A stretch of DNA of 64,000 nucleotides from JADKIH01 sp031427625 (GTDB lineage: Bacteria; Bacteroidota; Bacteroidia; AKYH767-A; 2013-40CM-41-45). A program made the position numbers and the translations under genes. Positions 1-8,100 of the stretch are shown here, piece by piece. The stretch spans positions 1 to 64,000 of the forward strand of contig JANPNV010000132.1 of the NCBI GenBank assembly GCA_031427625.1. The letters are read 5' to 3'. The notes under the pieces were generated by a model. It was given only the letters and a program-made list of their open reading frames with translations. It searched no databases and had not been told where the DNA came from. Position 1 is the stretch's first letter; the number at the start of each line of letters is the position of its first letter.

Positions 1-84
1 TGTTATCCATTTTGTCATAGCAATGCCGGTATTCCCAACGATACTAAGTAATGTTGTACGTATAGCCTTTCGTGTTGCTGGCAT
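1..84 (-). CDS. Probable cation diffusion facilitator transporter, N-terminal fragment
   Basis: Only the first 28 codons lie in the window; the gene continues past base 1. The fragment starts MPATRKAIRTTLL and continues SIVGNTGIAMTKW. This resembles the first cytoplasmic segment and start of TM1 in CDF (ZitB/CzcD-type) metal efflux proteins, where a basic stretch plus a T-L-x-x-I-x-x-N pattern precedes the first helix. The ATG at 84 is the only plausible start. It lies downstream of the methyltransferase gene on the same strand. With so few residues the family call is an inference. Confidence 0.45.
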   Translation of the reverse strand, partial: MPATRKAIRTTLLSIVGNTGIAMTKWIT

Positions 85-191
85 AGTTAATAGAAACCAA
101 AATTTTCAGCATGCATTTCCCAAATTAAATGCATTTACCTAAATTATGATCAGAAAGATATGATAAATTATTTTTAAGTACGAAGTCTTTG
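85..191. other. Intergenic stretch before the heptamer repeat
   Basis: This AT-rich spacer separates the start of the CDF-like gene from the repeat array. I see no open frame, convincing hairpin or complete TAnnTTTG box in it. Confidence 0.4.
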
Positions 192-345
192 TTCTTTGTT
201 CTTTGTTCTTTGTTCTTGATTTTTGATTCTTAGTTCTTAGTTCTTAGTTCTTGGTTCTTGATTCTTGATTCTTAGTTCTTGGTTCTTAGTTCTTGATTCT
301 TGGTTCTTGATTCTTGGTTCTTGATTCTTGGTTCTTGATTCTTCC
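192..345. repeat. Degenerate heptanucleotide tandem repeat, 22 units
   Basis: Twenty-two consecutive 7-base units of the form TTCTTNN run without a break: TTCTTTG three times, then a mixture of TTCTTGA, TTCTTAG and TTCTTGG, ending in TTCTTCC; one unit is TTTTTGA. From about 290 the units alternate GA/GG, giving a 14-base higher-order period. Because 7 is not a multiple of 3, three units (21 bases) make a 7-codon period on the minus strand. The right half of the array is coding for the tail of the methyltransferase, whose stop lies in a TTCTTAG unit at 272-274. Slippage by one unit would shift the reading frame. Confidence 0.9.
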
Positions 346-1378
346 TTCCTATAACCTGCACAAACCCCGGCAACATCATAAACCTGTTTGTCCTGACATG
401 TGTTAAGCCGGATTTTTTCTGAAAGGCTATGAGCTCATCGATAGACCAATTGCCGCTCGTGCTGCTAAGGTTGAAAAACAAATCGAGTGTAGCACCGAGC
501 ATATCCATATTTGATGATGGTTCTGGTCTGATGAATTCTTGTATGATAAAATATCCACCTTTCTTAAGTGATTTTGAAATTTTTTTACTTACTGATAAAT
601 TTTGTTCTTCAGAAAAATGATGCATTAGACTTGACATGAGCACAATATCATGTTCATCATTTCCGAAATCGTCACTTAGTGCATTTCCTTTTCTGTACTG
701 AATATTATTGCCTTTGTATTTTGCACGAAGCAATGGTTCAGCTTTGTCGACGGCTTGAGGAAGATCTAAAATTGTTGATTTCAATGATGGATATTTATTG
801 CAAAATGCTGCGCTGTAAAGTCCATGTGAGCCACCGATATCGAGCATACTTACAGGATTTGTTAAACGTGGCGCAATCTTAACAGATGTTGTAGACGTAT
901 TTGCAGCAACACTCTCCATTCCTTTCTGATACAATTCCCATTCTGCTTCGTTAAATGTATCATGGTATTGAAGTCCTTTGCCTGTCTTCAGAAATTCGGG
1001 CATATGATTCATCCAGTCCCAGCAGATGAGGTTGAACATTTGCTGATTGTATAGGCTGTGTTTACTTTCTTTCAGACACCATTTTCGAGAATGCTTGGTA
1101 AGGGAATAATTACCGTTTGAATATTTAAAATATCCGGCCGATAAAAGAACGTTAAGTAAACTATTTAAAGCTCGTTTATTTAATTGCGTTTTTTCAGAAG
1201 CCTGAATAAGAGATAATGGTTTTTCATTGAACGCTTCAAAAACATTCTGTGAAAATGCTTCCAATACTGCCCGCGATAATACAAAACAGATGTGTGTGTG
1301 TGCGAGCGGGACTGGTACTAAGTCAGACTTAAGAGCTAACCATTCCGGAATATTCTGAGGGACAGGAGAAAGTTTCAT
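272..1378 (-). CDS. SAM-dependent O-methyltransferase, repeat-derived tail
   Basis: The 368-residue protein has the layout of dimeric small-molecule O-methyltransferases (O-methyltransferase family 2). An N-terminal winged-helix dimerisation region (about 20-110) is followed by a Rossmann methyltransferase domain with SAM motif I MLDIGGSHG near residue 178 and an acidic residue at the next strand end (ILDLP). A catalytic-type His sits in SSLMHHF. The substrate cannot be told. The conserved fold seems to end near VQVIGRK; the last 20 or so residues (KNQExRx, repeated three times) are translated heptamer repeat. A TAnnTTTG box and two tandem palindromes lie just upstream, so the gene is probably regulated. 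It stands alone on its strand. Confidence 0.8.
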   Translation of the reverse strand: MKLSPVPQNIPEWLALKSDLVPVPLAHTHICFVLSRAVLEAFSQNVFEAFNEKPLSLIQASEKTQLNKRALNSLLNVLLSAGYFKYSNGNYSLTKHSRKWCLKESKHSLYNQQMFNLICWDWMNHMPEFLKTGKGLQYHDTFNEAEWELYQKGMESVAANTSTTSVKIAPRLTNPVSMLDIGGSHGLYSAAFCNKYPSLKSTILDLPQAVDKAEPLLRAKYKGNNIQYRKGNALSDDFGNDEHDIVLMSSLMHHFSEEQNLSVSKKISKSLKKGGYFIIQEFIRPEPSSNMDMLGATLDLFFNLSSTSGNWSIDELIAFQKKSGLTHVRTNRFMMLPGFVQVIGRKNQEPRIKNQESRTKNQELRTKN

Positions 1379-1388
1379 AACATGTATT

Positions 1389-1417
1389 TACTTTCAAAAG
1401 TATTACTTTCGAGAGTA
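1389..1417. promoter_or_regulatory. Tandem palindromic operator overlapping the methyltransferase promoter
   Basis: Two near-identical 14-base inverted repeats, TACTTTCAAAAGTA (1389-1402) and TACTTTCGAGAGTA (1404-1417), sit 1 base apart, so their centres are 15 bases apart on nearly the same DNA face. On the minus strand the first contains TACTTTTG, a match to the Bacteroidota -7 box TAnnTTTG, at 1402-1395, about 17 bases before the ATG at 1378. The TACT-N(5-6)-AGTA form is like sites described for HxlR/YodB-type repressors. That family link is inference; no such regulator gene is in the window. Confidence 0.5.
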
Positions 1418-1483
1418 TATGTTATTAAACTTTGAAAAATATAAATGTAATATTGCTATTTTTTCAGAGTAATGTAAATGCTT

Positions 1484-4231
1484 CTAATAGAGGAATTTCT
1501 TTACAATAACATCGTAGTCATAGTATATTCTTAAATAATAAATTCCTCCACTCATAGTTCCTGTATCAAAGGAGAATTGTTGTTGTTGTGGTGAGGATTT
1601 ATATTTTGTTGCCAGCAAAACTCTGCCTGACATATCAGAAATATCAATTTTCCCTGAAACAGAATACGGGAAATTAATTTCGAATTCTATTTTGGAATCG
1701 GGTCTAGAAGTAGAAAACGAAAGTAACTCAATCGATTCTCTGATAACTCTGATTGGTACTATGTCACTATAGGAAGATTTGCCATCATAATCTGTCTGAC
1801 GTAGCCTGTAATAGGAAATTCCAATTAGTGGATTAGGGTCCTTCGCTGAATAATTATTTAGAACGGTACTGTTGCCGGCCGCCGGCATGGTGAGGATATC
1901 TGAAAAAGATTTTCCATCGTTACTTCTTTCGACGGTAAATGATAGGTTATTGATTTCAGCTGCAGTTACCCAGGCAAGTTTGACGTCTTTACCTGTATAA
2001 TCACCAGTAAAATAAAGTAATGTTAGCGGGAGTGGATTTTGTATCGTTGTTGATGCAAGAGTAAACGGGCCATAGCCTGTAGTTACTGCGCTTGTAATTG
2101 TTCCTGAAGATGTGCTTCCTGCTGTTGCAGTGTTACCTTCATTTACCCACATGGAATTATTGAATCGGGCAACTCGCAACTCTGATAAATTTGTTACTCC
2201 GCAACTATTTCCGTCCCAGGTAAGTGTTATGTTTTTTTGAGCATTCCCTGCATCCTTTGTAATAATCCAATACTCACATGCACTTATATGATTTATTCCG
2301 GGTCCCACATTGTTTCCGTATACGGATTGTGGATTATCATGAAAATATTCAGCAGTGAAAGCATCGGTTGTAAGTGCTCCTGAACCGGTATTCATACCTG
2401 CAGCCTGATAGTCATTGCCTTTTCCTACAGGGAAAATAAATGCCTCATCTCCTTTTTTCTGGATTGGACCATTCACGAAACTTAGATTCGACGCATTGGT
2501 TGCTGTTGCACCTTTTTGTACAATAATTTTTGTTGATGGATATGTGAATGCAATACCGTTTAGCAAATTCAGATTTCCATAAACATTCATATTATTATTG
2601 ACTGTGATATTGCTGAATGTTTTATTGAATTCAAGTTTCCATGTGGAAATTGAACCGGTACCAGTAACATTTTGTGGAATTGCCCCTGAGAATAAAAGTT
2701 TTGAACCAGATCCTGCATGTGTATATATACCATTGCATGTGAAATCGCCCTGAACTTCCAGTCCCGTACCAATGACGGTAAGTGTTGACCCAGGTTTGAT
2801 GAGTACATAACCGCAAACTTTTACGGGTGATGAATGTGTATTCGAATTATTAAAATCTACTGAGCCTGTACCTTTTCCGCCAACAAAGAAATTTCCTTTT
2901 ATCACCGGATAATTAATATAACCGGAAAACTTACACAGGTTGTTCGGATTCCATGAACCTGAATAATTCTCGATGTAAAGATTGCCATAATATACCTGTG
3001 GATATGGAGGTCCGCCATTCGTAGTTGAGATTGATGGCTCTATCAAAGCTCCAGCTGGTTTTCTGCAAATCCAGTTAGATGTTGCAGGTATATTTGATAT
3101 GCCATTGAAATATCTGAGTTGCCAAATGGTTGAACTGGTATTGGTCGTTTTAATGAGATTAGCATTGGTTCCTAACCGCCAGCTAGCAGTTGCAGGAATT
3201 ACGAGCGAAAAATTACTTGAATCGACAAACGTTCCGTTAATATCAAGATCAATCAGTCCGGGCCCATCATTAATTCCGAAAGCTGTTCCATATGCATTCC
3301 AAAGTGTCGCTCCGGAGTCTACTGTTGTCTGGTCTACCACTAAAAATGATATCCCTGCAGAGCTTACTGTATGTGGTGCTCGAATTACGATTGTGTTTTC
3401 CGAACTTGAAGGAGTTCTGGTGGCAGGTGACCAGGTGATGTTATCTGCTGACGACTCCCATGTAGATATTGAATTCCAGTTTCCTGTTGCTGCGCTGCGG
3501 AAATATAATTCACCGCTGTATTGATTTCCGCTGACAATTATATTATCAAATCCAAATCCACATGAACCGGAACCTGCTGGATTTATATCTCGCGCTGTTG
3601 CCCATCGTAGTTGAATGAATGACTGATTATCGGCAGAAGAGGGAAGAAGGAGGTTAATGAAATTATCTACTTGATTCTGTAACCGGCTCGAAGTATTTTG
3701 CCAGTAACTTGAGTCAATAGTTGTAAATGCTCCCGTTGTTCCAACTCTGAATTGAAAAGCAAATCCGCTTCGTTTGGGTTGTGGATTTATCATCTCAACG
3801 TCGAATGAAACAGTAACATCTTTATATCCTGTCGTGTTTATAGCTAGTACAAGTTGATCTGTTCCAGTTGAAGTTCCGCTGGTTTGAATATATAGCTCTC
3901 CGTTGTTAATAGCTACCCCGCTACCCGTAATTCCTGAGTAACCATATGCTTTGCCAGGCGATTTAACAACCGTAGCAGAATCGAAACCTGCATCATCTGC
4001 ACCGGGGTTACTCACAGCAGCAGATGTGTTCGAAGCTCGTGGTGCGCCTGATGCTGTCCACACGGCGAATCCATCGGGTAGTCCTGAGTAAAGGAACCAG
4101 TTGTTGCCGAAGTCCTGTGTATATGGCATTGATTGCGGATTTGGATTTGTTTGTGCAAAAACAAATGTTGAACAATTCGACAATCCAAAAAAACAAAGAA
4201 TAAAAAAGGAAAGCTGATTTTTCATTGACAT
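1484..4231 (-). CDS. Secreted T9SS cargo protein with C-terminal sorting domain
   Basis: This 915-residue protein has a signal peptide (about 1-27, ending VFA-QTN) and is rich in Ser, Thr, Gly and Asn. An N-terminal jelly-roll-like region (YTQDFGNNW, about 40-230) is followed by beta-rich repeats with G8/adhesin-like character, a fibronectin-like segment typical of Bacteroidota exoproteins (LAWVTAAEINNLSFTVERS, about 745-830), and a C-terminal domain with DMSGRVLL and GGIYYLRIYY ending KKFLY. That ending fits a T9SS type A sorting domain, so the protein is probably exported and attached to or released from the cell surface. No catalytic motif was recognised; adhesion is a guess. A small hairpin sits just before the start. 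Confidence 0.8.
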   Translation of the reverse strand: MSMKNQLSFFILCFFGLSNCSTFVFAQTNPNPQSMPYTQDFGNNWFLYSGLPDGFAVWTASGAPRASNTSAAVSNPGADDAGFDSATVVKSPGKAYGYSGITGSGVAINNGELYIQTSGTSTGTDQLVLAINTTGYKDVTVSFDVEMINPQPKRSGFAFQFRVGTTGAFTTIDSSYWQNTSSRLQNQVDNFINLLLPSSADNQSFIQLRWATARDINPAGSGSCGFGFDNIIVSGNQYSGELYFRSAATGNWNSISTWESSADNITWSPATRTPSSSENTIVIRAPHTVSSAGISFLVVDQTTVDSGATLWNAYGTAFGINDGPGLIDLDINGTFVDSSNFSLVIPATASWRLGTNANLIKTTNTSSTIWQLRYFNGISNIPATSNWICRKPAGALIEPSISTTNGGPPYPQVYYGNLYIENYSGSWNPNNLCKFSGYINYPVIKGNFFVGGKGTGSVDFNNSNTHSSPVKVCGYVLIKPGSTLTVIGTGLEVQGDFTCNGIYTHAGSGSKLLFSGAIPQNVTGTGSISTWKLEFNKTFSNITVNNNMNVYGNLNLLNGIAFTYPSTKIIVQKGATATNASNLSFVNGPIQKKGDEAFIFPVGKGNDYQAAGMNTGSGALTTDAFTAEYFHDNPQSVYGNNVGPGINHISACEYWIITKDAGNAQKNITLTWDGNSCGVTNLSELRVARFNNSMWVNEGNTATAGSTSSGTITSAVTTGYGPFTLASTTIQNPLPLTLLYFTGDYTGKDVKLAWVTAAEINNLSFTVERSNDGKSFSDILTMPAAGNSTVLNNYSAKDPNPLIGISYYRLRQTDYDGKSSYSDIVPIRVIRESIELLSFSTSRPDSKIEFEINFPYSVSGKIDISDMSGRVLLATKYKSSPQQQQFSFDTGTMSGGIYYLRIYYDYDVIVKKFLY

Positions 4232-4241
4232 AGAGATAATG

Positions 4242-4261
4242 GCCGGTGTATAATCACCGGC
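4242..4261. other. Hairpin in the leader of the T9SS cargo gene
   Basis: GCCGGTG (4242-4248) and CACCGGC (4255-4261) form a 7-bp GC-rich stem with loop TATAAT. On the minus strand it ends 10 bases before the ATG at 4231, so it would lie in the mRNA leader next to the ribosome site. It has no T run on the minus strand and therefore is not a normal terminator for the upstream phhB gene; TTATTATTT follows it on the plus strand. Confidence 0.45.
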
Positions 4262-4340
4262 TTATTATTTACTTTCTATAGCCAAAATTGTTGTAAAAAA
4301 GGAGGGACGACCTTGCAGAAAATTCCCAAAAAGTCCTTAT

Positions 4341-4625
4341 TTATTGGTCTTTGAAACGGTCAATTGCAGTCGCAAGCTCAATATCTTTATCGGTTACGCC
4401 ACCAGCATCATGCGTAGATAATCGTATGGTTAATTTATTGTAGACATTTGTCCAGTCGGGGTGATGATTCATAGCTTCGCAGGTGTAACTTACCCGGATC
4501 ATAAAACTCATGGCCTCAGCAAAATCTTTAAAGACAAATTTTCTTTCAATTGAATTGTTTTCAAATTTCCACTTCGGAAGAGTGGTGAGGTTAGTTGAAA
4601 AAGTCTCTGCTGTATATATTTTCAT
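4341..4625 (-). CDS. phhB: 4a-hydroxytetrahydrobiopterin dehydratase (PCD/DCoH family)
   Basis: The 94-residue length is normal for pterin-4a-carbinolamine dehydratases. The active-site segment AMNHHPDWTNVYNKL (51-65) carries the paired His54-His55 plus Pro56, Asp57 and Trp58, and a later THDAGGVTDKDIELA segment matches the family. The enzyme dehydrates 4a-hydroxytetrahydropterin made by aromatic amino acid hydroxylases. No such hydroxylase is visible in this window. It follows the 102-residue gene by 52 bases on the same strand, so the two may be cotranscribed. Family call is firm; in vivo role is inferred. Confidence 0.9.
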   Translation of the reverse strand: MKIYTAETFSTNLTTLPKWKFENNSIERKFVFKDFAEAMSFMIRVSYTCEAMNHHPDWTNVYNKLTIRLSTHDAGGVTDKDIELATAIDRFKDQ

Positions 4626-4677
4626 ATGCGATACTGATACCTGCCGTAATTTTAATTTCTATTTTTTCTATTTTTTT

Positions 4678-4986
4678 CTAATTCCCATAGATGCTCAACT
4701 TTTCCATCATCTTCGCTGAAAAACTATCTGAATAGGCGCCATAAGCATTTACTAATTGCCCCTTAATATTATTTTTAGGCGATGAAATTGCCAGTAAAAT
4801 ATTCTCATCACCGGGATCTGTATTGCCTTCAAAGCGGTGGACTTCATCAATTTCAAAATCTTCCGGATGTATGCTTAATTTATTTTCAACACAAAATATT
4901 CCTTCGCTATGGACATTAAAATTATAGGTATAACCCCTTTTTGAAAGATCGTTTACAGCTTCAGATAAGGTATCATAGTTCTTCAT
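4678..4986 (-). CDS. Conserved small Bacteroidota protein of unknown function
   Basis: This is a 102-residue soluble acidic protein without signal peptide or membrane segment, starting MKNYDTLSEAVNDL and carrying a central LSIHPEDFEIDEVHRFEG segment. From memory, the family is common in Bacteroidota and often carries the database name phosphoribosylpyrophosphate synthetase. It has none of the features of that roughly 310-residue enzyme (no PRPP loop, no ATP-binding flag), so that name should not be trusted. It lies 52 bases upstream of phhB. I assign no function. Confidence 0.7.
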   Translation of the reverse strand: MKNYDTLSEAVNDLSKRGYTYNFNVHSEGIFCVENKLSIHPEDFEIDEVHRFEGNTDPGDENILLAISSPKNNIKGQLVNAYGAYSDSFSAKMMEKLSIYGN

Positions 4987-5102
4987 ACAATAAACAATAT
5001 AGCATTTTTTTTAATGCCAATAACGGATATCATCAGAAAAAAAATGAATTTATTTAGAAACGAAATTGTAACTTAGATAAAAATCAATTTCAGAAAAATA
5101 AT

Positions 5103-8100
5103 TTACCTGAGCAGATACATTTTTCCCCAGCCCTTCTTAAAATACTTATCAATTTCAGTTTCTCTGTGTTCGATTGATTGTCCATGAAGATCTGTAACAA
5201 CGTGATAGAGGTAGAGGCCGTTTGCAAGTCTGTCCCCATATTCATCTTTCCCATCCCATGCATAATCGGTAATGTTTCGTCCGACATGGATATTCCCCAA
5301 TTCATTCTGCATAATCTCACGAATTATTTTTCCAGTTACTGTTATGATCTGAATTTTCATACCAGTTGGAACTTCACTTCCTGTTAATGTAAATACAAAT
5401 CGGGTAGAGGTAGAAAACGGATTCGGATAATTAACAATTTCTGTAATTGTTGATCGGTTGATTACCTCAAATGAAATTTTGTAATTGTATTTTCCTGATT
5501 CATTATTACTCCTGTCGCGGGCTTCAACTTCGAATGTGTAAATTCCATCTTCGGCAAAAGTTGGCTCCCAGTCGATCCTGCAACTATTTTTTGGTAATAC
5601 AGCAGGCGTAAATCTCATCATCTGTCCGTACGAAACTGCATTCCATGCAATCTCTTGGCTTACATTGGAATTCGGAGTTTTCAGGTAAACTTTAAACTGT
5701 GACTGATTGTTCAACGCCAGGAATCGATTCTCATCATGTAATTGTACAGTAATCTGTGGTTTACCGGAAACGATATCACCGTTGAGAATATGTACGCCAT
5801 CAAAAGTTACGTCCAGTATTGGGTTAACGACGTCACGGTTTACTTTGAATTTAATTTCTGCGTAATTATTAAAATGATATTTCTCCGGCTGATGGAAGGG
5901 TGTCTTAAACGGATTAACTTCCATCCATAAACTGTTTTCACCTTTTAAACCGAATGTAGTATCAATTACAATACTTGCAATTAAAAATTGGTTTTCACGC
6001 AATGAGTCTAACTTGTAATCAATCAGATCATGTCTGTTTCGATTTTCATCATACAGATAAAATGAAATTCCCAGACTGTCCATAGGTAGATTGGAAAGGT
6101 TATCGATCGCTACCGATAATTTCATAGTATCTCCTTCTTGAAGTGGATTGTTGTAGAACGAATATGAACGGTTAGGATTTACTGCGCATTCAGGAACTTC
6201 ATCGTAATAAATTCTCCAGTAATCCATTTGCGGTGGTGTACGTAATGAATCATCCTGAATATAACTCTGTAATTTAATGTATGGATAAGTAGAAGCTGAA
6301 ATCCAGCTAAGTGTCGTGTCTTTTCCAGTATCATAACTAATTGCTGAATCAAGTAAATCCCATGTATTGGAAATGGAATTTAAACCATATACATTTAACT
6401 TAATAATGTCTTTCAGTGACTGGGATTCCCATGGATGCTGATTCCAGTGAAGTGTTTCCCAACGGGCAGCAGGACCAACGGTTACGGAATTAATATTTCC
6501 TTTATTCCATACACTTTGAAGTTGCTCCTGAAGTGTCAGGTTATCAGTTTGATTGTTACCATGCATTTCATTTCTTGTAGTAAGGTCTCCTTTCTTGACA
6601 AAATAAATAAATGGCATGTTATCCTGTAAAAATCCTGTATTGAATCCAAGAGATGAAAGAGCTGAATAGAATGAGGGGTTAACAGTAGAATAAGGATACG
6701 TGTACCATGAATACATAATGATGTAGTTATTGTCAGGTACATTATTGATAAATGAAAACACACTATCCATTGCTGTAGCGTCGCCAAAACGATAGATAAA
6801 GTAATTCTCCGGCCTGTTTCTGCAGCTTCCTGAACCTGGCGTATTAGGTCCTGAACATTGTGCAAAAGGAGTAAATGTATTTACTTGTCCGAAATTATTT
6901 CCGCATGTAGACCATGGAATAATAGAAATTGAATCGAGCACAGCAATCATCACCGCTGGATTTGTTCCACAGCCGTTGTACTCAGCAGGCGAGTTATTCA
7001 TATAATAGCCGACCTCATTGTATTGAGTCTGCGTACCATCTGGCGCTCCTCTTGTAAATACACGAAGTGATTTGTTATTATTCACAAATTTGAACTGCCT
7101 GTCGAGGGTGTCGTATTTTACATTTTCATAATTATCGTTTTTAAACTGATGAAAATGTGATTGCGCCCAACCGGTTTTTCCTGGAACATACATAAACGAA
7201 CTTTGCTGCCAATGAAAATTAACAGGATCAACATCTATAGAATCATTTGCTACACGCCAGAAATAAACAACACTGTCCTGAAGATTATAGTTGGAAGGGC
7301 CCCATGATATAACACCACCACTTCCTGATACCGAAGAGAAACGGAATAGCGGACTCTGCTGCATTCCCGGAGTAACGTCACGCAGGTTTAGATCTAATGT
7401 GTCTATCTCAAACTTATAAGTAGCTTGTCCCGCCATCGGATTTGCTGTACTCGCTTTTAAAATAACAGTAGGTGATGGATAGATTGCATAATCTGGTGGA
7501 TAAACAGGAATAATGTCTTTTGATAATATGAAGAATTCAGTAGAAGCAATATTGTTGCTTAAATTGTTGTATTCATCGACAGAATCGGGAAGGTCAATTT
7601 CAACTCGTAGTTTATTTACTCCGGCACCTGAGAAGCCTCCAGTATGCAAAGTGATATTCAATGTGTCAGCATAAAAACATTTGCCGCGTTTAAACTGATA
7701 AACAGAATCAACACCACTCGAAAAAGTATGAATTACTTTTACAATAAATGAATCCTGAACAGCTTTTCCATAATTTCTGGTAATAATCTTTACTCCGAAA
7801 GTGTCTAGGTCTGTTGTAATATGTGTTGGTGTAAATCCGATGCTTGATTCATCAATGGCGTAGTCGGGTCTGCTGAATGAGTTTAGTTTTAGTGATGGAT
7901 CACCTTGTAATGACATTTCTTCCGACACCTGCTTTTCTCCTTCACTTAGCGTAATCTGAATACTTTGTATGGCCTTCTTCATTAACTGGCCAACTGTTGC
8001 TCCATAGTCTGTATAGGAGGCATGTTCAAAAAATGATTTGGTGTATTCAGCAAGAAAGTATGGATTTCCCAGACCGACACTGGCAAGAAATGCGATGGCA

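Noticed and set aside
192..345. Possible CRISPR array
   Set aside because: Units are 7 bases with no spacers and no cas genes nearby; it is a simple tandem repeat.
3099..3524. 141-codon plus-strand frame inside the T9SS cargo gene
   Set aside because: It is antisense to a well-supported exported protein gene and has no recognisable domain, start signal or promoter.
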